Of a stretch of DNA of 64,000 bases, positions 52,629-61,693 are shown piece by piece. This stretch comes from Acidobacteriota bacterium (GTDB taxonomy: Bacteria; Acidobacteriota; Blastocatellia; Chloracidobacteriales; Chloracidobacteriaceae): contig JACQXX010000104.1 of NCBI GenBank assembly GCA_016208495.1, forward strand, positions 1-64,000, in the 5' to 3' direction. The position numbers and the translations under genes were made by a program. How positions within the stretch are numbered: the first letter of the stretch is position 1; each line of letters opens with the position of its first letter. Below the pieces are notes generated by a model. It made no database searches. It was not told where the DNA came from and saw nothing but the letters and a program-made list of their open reading frames with translations.

Positions 52629-54041
52629 GTGAAAAAATATGACTTAATCGTGATCGGATCCGGACCAGCAGGTGAAAAAGCTGCGGCCCGGGCAGCGTAT
52701 TTCGGTTTTCAGGTCGCAGTAATTGAAAAAGCGCCCCGTGTTGGCGGAGCTGGTATTTTAACCGGCACCCTCCCGTCCAAAACACTCAAGGAAACCGCGC
52801 TCTATTTTTCCGGAAAACTTGATAAGGGTCTCTATGGTGTTGACCGCCAGTTCTCACGTGAAACCTCAATCGGAGATTTCATGTTCCGCAAAGACTTTGT
52901 CACCACCAGTGAAAGCAACCAGATGCACAACAATTTGCTCCGGCATAAAATTGATGTGTATTTTGGTCTCGGTCAGTTTCACGATTCCAAGACGGTCGGG
53001 GTCCAGAAACCTGATGGCGACGAAGAAGTTCTCACGGCTGACTATATTCTGGTTTCGACTGGTTCATATCCGTATCATCCTCCAAACATTCCCTTTGACG
53101 GCAAGCGCGTACACGACTCAGACACGATTTTGAACCTGGACCGATTTCCCCACACGCTGGCTGTGATCGGGGCCGGAGTGATTGGTTGTGAATACGCCAC
53201 CATTTTCTCAACCATTGGGACCAAGGTTTTCCTGGTCAACTCAACCGATGCGATTCTTCCGTTCCTGGACAAGGCAATTTCCCAGGCGCTGGTTGATAAA
53301 ATGAACAAAGATGGGGTGGAAATCCTCTTCAACACCTCATTTGACCAGATTGAAGTTTCGGCTGATGAATCCCAACCCATCCGCATCCCGCTCAAATCAG
53401 GTCGCACGCTTGAGGTAGATATGTTCCTGTATGCGGCTGGCCGGTGCGGCAACATTCGCGGACTCCACTGTGATCGAGCTGGAATTACCCTTGGCCCGCG
53501 TGAAACTATCCTGGTTGACACCGACTATCGAACCAATGTTCCCCATATTTTTGCGGTTGGGGATGTGATCGGGTTTCCGGCGCTGGCCAGCATCAGCATG
53601 GACCAGGGCCGCATTGCCGTCAGCAATATGTTCAATGTCGGCGACGTCAAACAATTTGCCAAAGTCTACCCCTTTGCCATCTATACCGTCCCTGAAGTCT
53701 CAATGGTCGGACTCACCGAGGAAGCCGCCCAGAAAGAAGGGCTCGATTTCTGCACCGGACAGGCACGTTATGGCGATATGCCGCGCGGCAAGATTATGGG
53801 CACCGAAGACGGCTTGCTGAAAATCCTGTTCACTCGCGAAGACCTGATTGTCCGCGGGGTGCATATTATGGGCAATATTGCCTCAGAACTTATTCACTAT
53901 GGACTGACGCTGGTACAGGATCAAAAAACGCTCCATGACGTGATTGCAACCATCTTTAACTTCCCGACACTCCACGACTTATACAAATATGCCTGCTATG
54001 ATGGGTTGGGAAATCTGGCTGGTCGCAAATTGAAGGATTAA
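52629..54041 (+). CDS. sthA: Soluble (Si-specific) NAD(P)+ transhydrogenase
   Basis: This FAD-dependent pyridine-nucleotide oxidoreductase has about 470 residues. It equilibrates NADPH and NAD+ in the cytoplasm. The FAD site is YDLIVIGSGPAGEKAAARAA, the NAD site IGAGVIGCEYATIFSTIG, and the second FAD motif IFAVGDVIGFPALASISMDQG. The redox-active CxxxxC of lipoamide dehydrogenases is replaced by GTLPSKTLKE, which distinguishes SthA. The C-terminal dimerisation domain is present. GGAG nine bases before GTG 52629 favours this start over GTG 52614. Confidence 0.93.
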   Translation: MKKYDLIVIGSGPAGEKAAARAAYFGFQVAVIEKAPRVGGAGILTGTLPSKTLKETALYFSGKLDKGLYGVDRQFSRETSIGDFMFRKDFVTTSESNQMHNNLLRHKIDVYFGLGQFHDSKTVGVQKPDGDEEVLTADYILVSTGSYPYHPPNIPFDGKRVHDSDTILNLDRFPHTLAVIGAGVIGCEYATIFSTIGTKVFLVNSTDAILPFLDKAISQALVDKMNKDGVEILFNTSFDQIEVSADESQPIRIPLKSGRTLEVDMFLYAAGRCGNIRGLHCDRAGITLGPRETILVDTDYRTNVPHIFAVGDVIGFPALASISMDQGRIAVSNMFNVGDVKQFAKVYPFAIYTVPEVSMVGLTEEAAQKEGLDFCTGQARYGDMPRGKIMGTEDGLLKILFTREDLIVRGVHIMGNIASELIHYGLTLVQDQKTLHDVIATIFNFPTLHDLYKYACYDGLGNLAGRKLKD

Positions 54042-54055
54042 GTTTGGGTTCCGGG

Positions 54056-54215
54056 TCCTTTAAGGGATGAGGGATGAAGGATGAGGGATGAAAAAAATCA
54101 CCCTGTCATCTTGTCAGAGTTCCGGGTTTTCGAAATTTATGTCCTTTTTGTCTCTTTTGTCTTTTTCCCAAACCCCAAACCCCAAACCCCAAACCCCGAA
54201 CCCCGAACCCTGAAC
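54056..54215. repeat. GGGATGA and AAACCCC heptamer arrays
   Basis: GGGATGAGGGATGAAGGATG units (54063-54091) are followed by a TTTTTGTCTC/TTTTGTC run and by AAACCCC units (54170-54200) that pass into GAACCCC. They lie between sthA and rlmD, occupying much of the rlmD leader. Confidence 0.9.
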
Positions 54216-54227
54216 CCGAGATTTCCC

Positions 54228-55541
54228 ATGGCTTCCCGAAAACGCTTTCCACCGCGTCATACTAAAAAACAACCAGCATCGGCTGCCGGCTCAACCACCA
54301 TACCTCAGTTGACCCGAATCGAACTCGTCACTATTGAAAAACTGATCTATGGCGGCGATGGACTGGCCCGGCTGGCTGATGGACGAACCCTGTTTGTCCC
54401 TGGAGTAGTTGGCGGTGAGAAAGTCGAAGTCGAAATCACGGAATTGCGCCGCACATTTGCGCGAGGACGGCTCATTCGGGTCATTGAACCCTCTCCAGAC
54501 CGCATCGAGCCCCTTTGCCCACACTATGGCCACTGCGGAGGATGTCATCTCCAGCATCTTTCATATCCAGCACAAATCGCAGCCAAATCAGAATTTATTC
54601 GTGAAGCCCTTCAACGAATCGGCGGATTTTCCTGGCCGCAGCCAATCCCAATACAGACTGGCCCCGAATGGCATTACCGCAACCGGACCCAGTTCAAACT
54701 TCACTTCAACCCACACACCAAACAGTCCGAGGCTGGCTTTTTTGCCGCCCATTCCCACCGCATTGAGCCGATCACCGAATGCCGTGTCCTGGATCCGTCG
54801 TTAAATCAGGCGTTACGACGTCTGACGAATCTTCCTTCGACTCATATCTCAGCAACGCCAGTCGTGACATTAGATCTGGCAACTGATGCAGTGGGGCAAG
54901 ACCCACCCGAGTCACCTTCAATCTCAGCCTCATTGCCATTTGTCGGGCTCTCCACCAGACCCATTGTGCGCCAGGTAGCCGGTTTTCAGTATCGGTTTGA
55001 CACCGAATGTTTTTTTCAGGTCAATTCATTTTTGCTCGACACACTGGTGAAGGAAGTTCTTTCGAACCTCACTGATTCGTCTGGCACTGAGGCGATTGCC
55101 GTGGACCTGTATGCCGGGGTGGGTTTGCTGACGTTGCCGCTGGCTCACCAATTTCGAACTGTTTTCGCGGCTGAAGCAGCAGCGCATACAGCCCACTTTG
55201 CCGAAATCAACCTCGGTGCCAATCAGATTTCCAACGTGACTTTCCAGCGCCTATCAACTGAAGAATGGCTAATCGAACACCTTGATCTGGTTGATCAGGT
55301 GGCCTTTGCCGTGGTGGACCCACCCCGCGCCGGACTGAGCCCCGAAGTTGTAGACGGCTTGATCAATCTGCGCCCGCACCGTCTGGTCTATGTTTCCTGT
55401 GATCCCTCCACTTTAGCCCGTGATGTGCGTCGGTTGCGCACGGGTGGATTTGTGGTCGAAACCATCACGGGAATCGATTTTTTCCCCCAAACCTACCATA
55501 TTGAAACCGTTGTCCAGATGCGCTGGGAAGGCTTCAACTAA
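54228..55541 (+). CDS. rlmD: 23S rRNA (uracil-C5)-methyltransferase, RlmD/RumA type
   Basis: This SAM-dependent enzyme has about 437 residues. An N-terminal TRAM-like RNA-binding domain (IEKLIYGGDGLARLADGRTL in part) precedes the [4Fe-4S] Cys cluster PLCPHYGHCGGC. SAM motifs follow (DLYAGVGLLTLPLA), then the catalytic segment VSCDPSTLARDVRRL with its nucleophilic Cys, and a final FFPQTYHIETVVQM. I place the start at ATG 54228; the frame extends to 54081, but that part is repeat sequence. The target uridine (U1939 in E. coli) is inferred from the family. Confidence 0.92.
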   Translation: MASRKRFPPRHTKKQPASAAGSTTIPQLTRIELVTIEKLIYGGDGLARLADGRTLFVPGVVGGEKVEVEITELRRTFARGRLIRVIEPSPDRIEPLCPHYGHCGGCHLQHLSYPAQIAAKSEFIREALQRIGGFSWPQPIPIQTGPEWHYRNRTQFKLHFNPHTKQSEAGFFAAHSHRIEPITECRVLDPSLNQALRRLTNLPSTHISATPVVTLDLATDAVGQDPPESPSISASLPFVGLSTRPIVRQVAGFQYRFDTECFFQVNSFLLDTLVKEVLSNLTDSSGTEAIAVDLYAGVGLLTLPLAHQFRTVFAAEAAAHTAHFAEINLGANQISNVTFQRLSTEEWLIEHLDLVDQVAFAVVDPPRAGLSPEVVDGLINLRPHRLVYVSCDPSTLARDVRRLRTGGFVVETITGIDFFPQTYHIETVVQMRWEGFN

Positions 55542-55634
55542 AACTTCAAATAGAAATCCATAAAACTAACTAAATAAATAAGTTATCAAGATGAATTTAA
55601 ACTGTATCTTGTGACTTTTTTCCAGCCTTTGCGC

Positions 55635-55664
55635 TTGACACAGTGTTTTTCAGTAACGTAATAT
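55635..55664 (+). promoter_or_regulatory. Promoter of the mraZ operon
   Basis: TTGACA at 55635-55640 and TAATAT at 55659-55664 are 18 bp apart. Transcription should start about seven bases later, inside the decamer repeats. Confidence 0.78.
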
Positions 55665-55669
55665 TCGAT

Positions 55670-55699
55670 TTGGTGGAAAAAAGTGGCCAAAAGTCGCTT
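55670..55699 (+). promoter_or_regulatory. Three 10-bp MraZ-box-like repeats
   Basis: TTGGTGGAAA, AAAGTGGCCA and AAAGTCGCTT repeat the pattern AAAGTGG-NNN with exact 10-bp spacing. MraZ is known in mollicutes and other bacteria to bind tandem GTGG boxes near its own promoter. Placed at the expected transcription start, they would let MraZ repress the cluster. Inference from pattern and position. Confidence 0.68.
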
Positions 55700-55948
55700 T
55701 TTTTAGCGTTTTGCCTATCAAAACCTCAAGTTACACGTTAAGCCCTTCACATTCGATATCCCGAACATTTGCCGTGACCAGTGACACCACTCTCTATCGG
55801 CGCAAGTCCTTTTGTTACTATAAATTGGGCTGTTTTCAGAAGTAGCATGATTTGGACCGGCACTGGAGACCAGAAGTGAATGAGGATTGGCAGGTATAAC
55901 CATCGCCACAGCAACGATGTTTTACGGTGGGCATAGCGAGGGACGGAC

Positions 55949-56389
55949 ATGCTGCGAGGGAATCATACAGCCCGCATTGATGACAAAGGGCGGTTAAAGA
56001 TCCCAACTCCCTTCCGGCGACTGCTTGAAGACCGGTATGGTCTGCTCCTCTATATCACCAGCCTGACTGGTGAATGTGCCCGCATTTATCCGATGCCTGA
56101 ATGGGTGGCGATTGAAACCCGACTCCTGGCGCTTCCGGTGATGGATCCGGCACGCCGCAAGTTTCTGGATCGAACCAACTATTATGGCCAGGAAGCAGAA
56201 ATGGACACCCAGGGACGTGTTCTGATTCCGTACCAGTTGCGGTCCAAAGCCGAAATGCTCGGTGACGTCGCGGTTCTGGGGTATCTGAATTACCTTGAGG
56301 TCTGGAGTCTTGAACGATTTGAAGCCCGACTGGCAGCCGATCCATTTACCGATGATGACGCCGCCGCTCTGGCCAGACTCGGAATTTAG
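55949..56389 (+). CDS. mraZ: Transcriptional regulator MraZ
   Basis: MraZ has 146 residues and two SpoVT-AbrB-like half-domains, DDKGRLKIPTPFRRLL and DTQGRVLIPYQLRSKAE (each about 45 residues), that build a ring-shaped oligomer. It regulates the dcw cluster that begins with itself. ATG follows GAGGGACGGAC. The three decamers 250 bp upstream are its likely binding sites. Nineteen bases separate it from rsmH. Confidence 0.95.
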   Translation: MLRGNHTARIDDKGRLKIPTPFRRLLEDRYGLLLYITSLTGECARIYPMPEWVAIETRLLALPVMDPARRKFLDRTNYYGQEAEMDTQGRVLIPYQLRSKAEMLGDVAVLGYLNYLEVWSLERFEARLAADPFTDDDAAALARLGI

Positions 56390-56407
56390 CCAACATGTTG
56401 AACGGCA

Positions 56408-57415
56408 ATGATATTTGAGAAATCAGCTCCTTTGATACAACACCTGCCTGTTATGGTGGATGAGATCCTGACGTTGCTGGAGCCTGAACGCGGCGGGTGG
56501 ATCGTGGATGGAACGCTTGGTTTGGGCGGCCACACCGAAGCCGTTCTCAAGCATTCGGAAACAACTCGCGTTCTGGCAATTGATCGTGATACCGAAGCAC
56601 TGGCACTGGCCCACGAACGGCTTGCCCCGTTTGCTGACCGCGTCGTCTTCGTTCACGGGGACTTTCGCGATCTGCGCCACATCCTGGCGCACCACCATCT
56701 CACGCAGGTTTTTGCCATTTTGGTTGACCTTGGGGTTTCATCCTGGCAACTCGGCCAGGCCCATCGAGGGTTTAGTTTTCAACTCAATGGCCCGCTTGAT
56801 ATGCGTATGGACCAAACCCGATCTGTCACAGCAGCGGAGCTGGTCAATACTCTTTCGGCTGAGGAACTTGCCAACCTGATCTTTGAATATGGTGAAGAGC
56901 CGGCTTCGCGGCGGATTGCCCGCCGCATCGTCAATGAACGGGTTAAACACCCGATTGAAACCACCGAGCAACTGGCTGAACTGGTCCGACGGGCGGTTCC
57001 CTTTTCACCCAAACAGTTTCGAATTGACCCAGCCACTCGCACGTTTCAAGCCTTGCGGATTGCGGTGAACCGTGAACTGGAACACCTGGACCAGTTTGTT
57101 ACCGATGCGATTGATCATTTGCTCCCAGACGGCAAACTGGCAGTCATCACATTTCATTCGCTGGAAGACCGCTTAATTAAGCACGCCTTCCGGATTGAAG
57201 CTGGGATGGAAAATCCGATCACTGACCGACGCGCCATCTGGTTAACCCCACACCACGAACGAACCGTTCCCCCAAAACGTGTTTCGCTGGTGACCAAAAA
57301 ACCAGTTGTGGCGTCAGAAGCTGAAATTGACCGGAACCCACGTGCCCGGAGCGCCAAATTACGAATATGCCAGCGGGTTGCTCCGTCTGATCCCGATGCC
57401 TTGAGCCCAACCTGA
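56408..57415 (+). CDS. rsmH: 16S rRNA (cytosine1402-N4)-methyltransferase
   Basis: RsmH (MraW) methylates C1402 of 16S rRNA at N4. The protein has 335 residues. HLPVMVDEILTLL is the typical start, followed by DGTLGLGGHTEAVL (SAM motif), VDLGVSSWQLG and FHSLEDRLIK. The 3' end KLRICQRV is the usual close of the family. Its stop TGA overlaps the next ORF's ATG (ATGA). ATG start at 56408 lies 19 bases after mraZ. Confidence 0.96.
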   Translation: MIFEKSAPLIQHLPVMVDEILTLLEPERGGWIVDGTLGLGGHTEAVLKHSETTRVLAIDRDTEALALAHERLAPFADRVVFVHGDFRDLRHILAHHHLTQVFAILVDLGVSSWQLGQAHRGFSFQLNGPLDMRMDQTRSVTAAELVNTLSAEELANLIFEYGEEPASRRIARRIVNERVKHPIETTEQLAELVRRAVPFSPKQFRIDPATRTFQALRIAVNRELEHLDQFVTDAIDHLLPDGKLAVITFHSLEDRLIKHAFRIEAGMENPITDRRAIWLTPHHERTVPPKRVSLVTKKPVVASEAEIDRNPRARSAKLRICQRVAPSDPDALSPT

Positions 57416-57867
57416 TGTCATCCTCCTTATCCCAGGCTCGGGGACGACAAGGATCACATTCGTTTGGCCGAATCTTGTTTAGAATCAAGCAGGGACACTT
57501 CATTGACCATGAAAGGAACCTGAAACCGCGTATGCAACGCTATCGCCTGCAGTCTTCAATCCAAAACACCTGCCCCAAACGTGCGCTTGACCGCACCTGG
57601 TTCCGACAGTGGGGACTCACCATCATCCTCGGGACCTCGGTTGCCTGTGGGTTTGTCTATGTGTCGTGGCAACACGTCAGAGCAGTTGAAATTGGATATG
57701 AAACCGAACAGATCAAACAACAAATCCAGCACCTTGACCAGGAACAGCGCAAACTTGAACTTGAACGGCAACGACTTTTGTCACCCAGCGTGCTTGAAAA
57801 CCGCGCCCGCCGACAAGGAATGGGGCTGCCCCAGGCCAATCAGACCATTGTCATCGAACACCGCTAG
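57415..57867 (+). CDS. ftsL: Cell-division protein FtsL-like
   Basis: This small bitopic protein has up to 150 residues. A single membrane helix (about residues 67-85, WGLTIILGTSVACGFVYVSW) is followed by a coiled coil (RAVEIGYETEQIKQQIQHLD) and a short tail with the usual ARRQGMGLPQANQ motif. This is the FtsL/DivIC layout in the expected position between rsmH and ftsI. The frame opens at the ATGA overlap; Met at 57532 (MQRYRLQS) is an alternative and gives a more typical length of 111. FtsL recruits the division synthase. Confidence 0.85.
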   Translation: MSSSLSQARGRQGSHSFGRILFRIKQGHFIDHERNLKPRMQRYRLQSSIQNTCPKRALDRTWFRQWGLTIILGTSVACGFVYVSWQHVRAVEIGYETEQIKQQIQHLDQEQRKLELERQRLLSPSVLENRARRQGMGLPQANQTIVIEHR

Positions 57868-57947
57868 CCGTCCTGAACAAAAAGACGGAATGATTGAATC
57901 CAGCCTGGTTTCTAGCATCGGCAACGACTTGAACTACCTGAGTGAGC

Positions 57948-60101
57948 ATGGCACTTCGCGAGACGATTAAACAAAAAACAACTCGGAAAAAACTGGTGGC
58001 GGTCACACCACCCCAGTTGTTGCCACCAGTCCGACTGAGCGTGATTGCCGTGGTGTTGCTGGTCTGGATGAGTTTGATCATTGGGAGACTGGTCAAGTAC
58101 CAGATCCATGAACATCAGATCATGTGCGAACGAGCCGAACAACAGCAACAACGCGTGGTTGAGACCACTCCCCGGCGCGGCACCATCACGGATCGAAATG
58201 GCTATCAACTGGCCACCAGTACCGAGGTTTCATCGGTGTATGTCTCACCGGGCCAGGTTCCCAAGCCAGCCCCTCACGTTGACGAACTCGCCAAAATCCT
58301 CGACATGCCACGCGAAACCGTGTTGCAGCGGCTGACATCATCAAAAGTTTTCGTGCCGCTCAAACGCAAAATCACCGATGATCAGGCCAAAGCGCTTACT
58401 CAGCTTGATATTCCAGGCATTCAATTTGTCACGGAAACTAAACGCAGCTATCCACAAGGCGAGCTGGCATCAACCGTGCTCGGCTATGTGAACTTTGAGG
58501 AGCAAGGCGTGGCGGGCGTCGAAGGAGAATTCGACAAACACTTGAGGGGGACCGCCGGAAAAGTCCTGGTTGAATCCGATGCCAAAGGACGTCCGTTTCA
58601 TCGCAACCAGCAAACGAGTGAAGTTGGTCAGAGCCTGACCCTGACCGTGGATCAACGCATCCAGTACAAAACCGAACAAATCCTGAAGGAAACGGTGGCC
58701 TCAACTCGTGCCAAGAGTGTGATGGCGGTGGTGATGGATCCAACCACCGGCGACATTCTGGCACTCGCCACAACCCCAACCTTTGATCCAAATACCCGGG
58801 CCGAAAATGAAGAAGACCTCCGGGCTCGTCGCAATCGGGTTGCCGAAGAAGCCTATGAACCGGGATCAATTTTTAAAATCGTGACCTACTCCGCCGCGCT
58901 TGAAGAAAAACTCCTGCGGCCATCCGATGGGATCAACTGTCAGGGCGGATCAATCACCATTGCCGGTCATACCGTGCGCGATGGCGGAGGCTATGGGATG
59001 CTCACGGCGACGGAGGCCATCAGCGTTTCAAGCAACGTGGCGGCCATCAAAACCGGACGCCAGCTTGGAAAAGAGCGTCTCTTGAAATATGTTGAGCGGT
59101 TTGGGTTTGGACAGTCCACCAACGCTGGCTTTCCAGCCGAGTCAGCCGGATCCATTGGTGGCGTCAACCGATGGTCGGATTTGTCATATGCATCGCTTCC
59201 GATGGGCTATGAAATACAGGTCACGCCACTGCAACTGGCTGGTGCCATTGGGGCTCTGGCCAATGATGGCGTTTGGGTTCAGCCCCATATCGTCCGCAAT
59301 ATCCTCTCAACCACCGGCGATGTGATCTTTGACACCGAACCAAAAACCCGTCGGGTGGTCAGTGTGAAAACCGCGCAGGACATGCGGACGATGTTGCGCA
59401 ACGTCGTGGAGCGCGGCACGGCCAAGAAAGCCAAACTGAACGGCTATTCGGCAGGCGGGAAAACTGGAACCGCGAAAAAATTTGACCACAAAATCGGACG
59501 CTATTCCGAAGTCAAATACTTTGCTTCATTCATCGGACTGGCACCGGTTGAAAAGCCCAAAGTGGTGATTGCCGTGGTGGTGGATGAGCCTCCCTTCGGT
59601 GCTCACCATGGCGGTGATGCGGCAGCACCCGTTTTTAAACGGATTGCGGAAATGGCCCTCCCAATTTTGGGAGCCAAACCAGATGTCCCGTTTGACCCGC
59701 AGGACGCACTCCTGGCTGCCAACCAAAATCTACCGGATGAACCCGATCCATTTGATTTACCAGGAAAACAAATTGCGGCACCGGCATCAGGTATCGAAGC
59801 TCCACCAGCCGATGTCGTGCTTACCAGCACCACTCAGTCCAAACCGGCCTCCCATCCGTCATCGGCAGCCGCCTCAATAGTCCGCAACCACACTCCGCTG
59901 GTGACGGTCAATGCCCCAAGCCGAGGCATTCGCATGCCGGATTTGACGGGCCAGGGCCTTCGGACAGCGGTCACAACCTGCTCGAAACTCGGGATTCGGA
60001 TTCAGTCTTCCGGATTTGGGGTCATCAGAGAACAACTCCCTGCCCCAGGCGAACTGGTGTCGCCGGGAAGTACCTGTCAAGTCCGATTAAGTTCGTCTTG
60101 A
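57948..60101 (+). CDS. ftsI: Division-specific penicillin-binding protein with PASTA domain
   Basis: FtsI is a septal transpeptidase, about 717 residues, with a short cytoplasmic tail, a membrane helix (about 25-47) and the dimerisation domain (RRGTITDRNG). The transpeptidase motifs are all visible: SxxK EPGSIFK (Ser near residue 307-309), SSN in SVSSNVAA and KTG in GGKTGTAKK (about 505). A Pro/Ala-rich linker leads to one PASTA domain (RMPDLTGQGLRTAV). PASTA in FtsI occurs in several non-proteobacterial phyla. The start may be GTG 57942 or ATG 57948. ftsL ends 80 bases before it. Confidence 0.93.
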   Translation: MALRETIKQKTTRKKLVAVTPPQLLPPVRLSVIAVVLLVWMSLIIGRLVKYQIHEHQIMCERAEQQQQRVVETTPRRGTITDRNGYQLATSTEVSSVYVSPGQVPKPAPHVDELAKILDMPRETVLQRLTSSKVFVPLKRKITDDQAKALTQLDIPGIQFVTETKRSYPQGELASTVLGYVNFEEQGVAGVEGEFDKHLRGTAGKVLVESDAKGRPFHRNQQTSEVGQSLTLTVDQRIQYKTEQILKETVASTRAKSVMAVVMDPTTGDILALATTPTFDPNTRAENEEDLRARRNRVAEEAYEPGSIFKIVTYSAALEEKLLRPSDGINCQGGSITIAGHTVRDGGGYGMLTATEAISVSSNVAAIKTGRQLGKERLLKYVERFGFGQSTNAGFPAESAGSIGGVNRWSDLSYASLPMGYEIQVTPLQLAGAIGALANDGVWVQPHIVRNILSTTGDVIFDTEPKTRRVVSVKTAQDMRTMLRNVVERGTAKKAKLNGYSAGGKTGTAKKFDHKIGRYSEVKYFASFIGLAPVEKPKVVIAVVVDEPPFGAHHGGDAAAPVFKRIAEMALPILGAKPDVPFDPQDALLAANQNLPDEPDPFDLPGKQIAAPASGIEAPPADVVLTSTTQSKPASHPSSAAASIVRNHTPLVTVNAPSRGIRMPDLTGQGLRTAVTTCSKLGIRIQSSGFGVIREQLPAPGELVSPGSTCQVRLSSS

Positions 60102-60163
60102 CCACGGACGGAATACCACACCAGCAACGAGTGCACGCCATTTTTCACAGGACAAGGGTTATT

Positions 60164-61693
60164 ATGGTACAGGCTCAAGACATTGCACGTTTGATCGGAG
60201 GGCATTTCAGCGGCCCCGCCGGTGACGTTTGTGCCATTCACCACCATGCTGCGTCCTGCCAGCCCAAGAGCCTGTTTGTCGCTATCCAGGGGGCCCGATC
60301 AGACGGTCATCAATTTATCCCTCAGGCCCTGAGCCAGGGAGCACTTGGTGTTATCTCAGAACGTCCCTGCCCTGCCGATTTCAATCACATCTGGATTCAA
60401 GTACCGGACGCCCGGCTGGCCATTGCCCAGGCTGCCGCTGCCATCCATGGATACCCAAGCCACAGCCTCAATCTGGTTGGAATCACCGGAACCAACGGCA
60501 AAACGACAACTGCCTATTTGCTCAATGCGATATTCCAGTCGGCATTTGGCCTTTCAGCCATGATGGGCACGGTGGAATACCGGATTGGAAATCACACTGA
60601 AACAGCCCATCACACCACGCCGGAAGCCTCTGAAATTCAATATTTTCTGCGCCGGGCCGTTGATGCGGGGTGCAAATATGCCGTCATGGAAGTCTCATCG
60701 CACGCCATTGATTTGCACCGGGCGGCAGCACTGAACTTTGCAGTAGCTGTTTTTTCAAACCTGACCCAGGACCATCTTGATTACCACAAAACCATGGAGG
60801 CGTACTTTGATGTCAAGCGCCGTCTTTTTGACGGACGCCTGTGCCCGATTCCACCAGTCGTGGTGCTGAATCGGGATGATCCGTATGGCGAACGACTGTA
60901 CCAGGAGCTACCAAACCAGACTCGGAAGGTGAGCTATGGAATTCGCTCAGGTGATCAGGATAACCGGCAGATGGATATCTGGATTGATCGCGTTCAAACC
61001 AATCTTTCCGGCCTGTCACTCACGGTCCATTGGCCTCACAAAATCCTTGAGATCAAATCGCCAATGGTCGGTAAACCGCATGCCTACAATATTTTGGCAT
61101 CAGTTGCGACCGCCACGGCCTGTTCAATCCCGGCGGAACATATTGTGACCGGCATTTCACAAACACAGGTTCCGGGGCGGTTTGAGCGGGTTGATGGTGG
61201 AAGCCAGGGGTTTGCCGTCGTGGTTGATTATGCCCATACCCCAGATGCCGTCCAGAATGCACTGGGTGCGGCGCGAGAACTGGTGGCTCAAACCGGTGGC
61301 CGGGTGATCACGCTTTTTGGGTGCGGAGGTGACCGGGATCGCACCAAACGCCCGCTGATGGCTGAAGCTGCCGCCCAGTACAGCGACATTATCGTGGCCA
61401 CCTCGGACAATCCGCGCTCTGAATCTCCGGAACAGATTCTGGATGACGCCGAAATTGGATTACTCAAAGTGGGCAAGCCCTATCACCGCATCACTGACCG
61501 CCGCCAGGCAATTACGTTTGCGATTCAGCAGGCTCAACCAGGTGATATTGTGGTGTTAGCTGGTAAAGGACACGAACCCTATCAAATTCTTGCAGATCGA
61601 ACGATTCACTTTGACGACCGCGAAGAGGCCCGTCAGGTATTGCGGAATCTGCTTGACCCACCCCACCAGGAGGCTGCCTGTGTTCATTCCTGA
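60164..61693 (+). CDS. murE: UDP-MurNAc-tripeptide synthetase (meso-DAP-adding)
   Basis: MurE adds the third peptide residue in peptidoglycan precursor synthesis. It has about 509 residues: MVQAQDIARLIGGHFSGPAG start, ATP-binding GITGTNGKTTTAY, and the Mur C-terminal domain. The amino-acid-specificity motif is DNPR (in SDNPRSESPEQI), which marks meso-diaminopimelate rather than lysine as substrate. The frame opens at a TTG at 60098 overlapping the ftsI stop, but AAGGG before the ATG at 60164 and the family's start favour the latter. The last 14 bases overlap murF. Confidence 0.95.
   Translation: MVQAQDIARLIGGHFSGPAGDVCAIHHHAASCQPKSLFVAIQGARSDGHQFIPQALSQGALGVISERPCPADFNHIWIQVPDARLAIAQAAAAIHGYPSHSLNLVGITGTNGKTTTAYLLNAIFQSAFGLSAMMGTVEYRIGNHTETAHHTTPEASEIQYFLRRAVDAGCKYAVMEVSSHAIDLHRAAALNFAVAVFSNLTQDHLDYHKTMEAYFDVKRRLFDGRLCPIPPVVVLNRDDPYGERLYQELPNQTRKVSYGIRSGDQDNRQMDIWIDRVQTNLSGLSLTVHWPHKILEIKSPMVGKPHAYNILASVATATACSIPAEHIVTGISQTQVPGRFERVDGGSQGFAVVVDYAHTPDAVQNALGAARELVAQTGGRVITLFGCGGDRDRTKRPLMAEAAAQYSDIIVATSDNPRSESPEQILDDAEIGLLKVGKPYHRITDRRQAITFAIQQAQPGDIVVLAGKGHEPYQILADRTIHFDDREEARQVLRNLLDPPHQEAACVHS

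Larger units (their letters stand above)
55542..55948. promoter_or_regulatory. Leader of the division/cell-wall cluster
   Basis: About 400 bp upstream of mraZ. It contains a promoter at 55635-55664, three decameric MraZ-box-like repeats at 55670-55699 and about 250 bp of leader with no gene. CGCT-TTTTTT-AGCG (55695-55708) can form a small hairpin. GAGGGACGGAC just before the mraZ ATG gives the ribosome-binding site. Confidence 0.7.
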
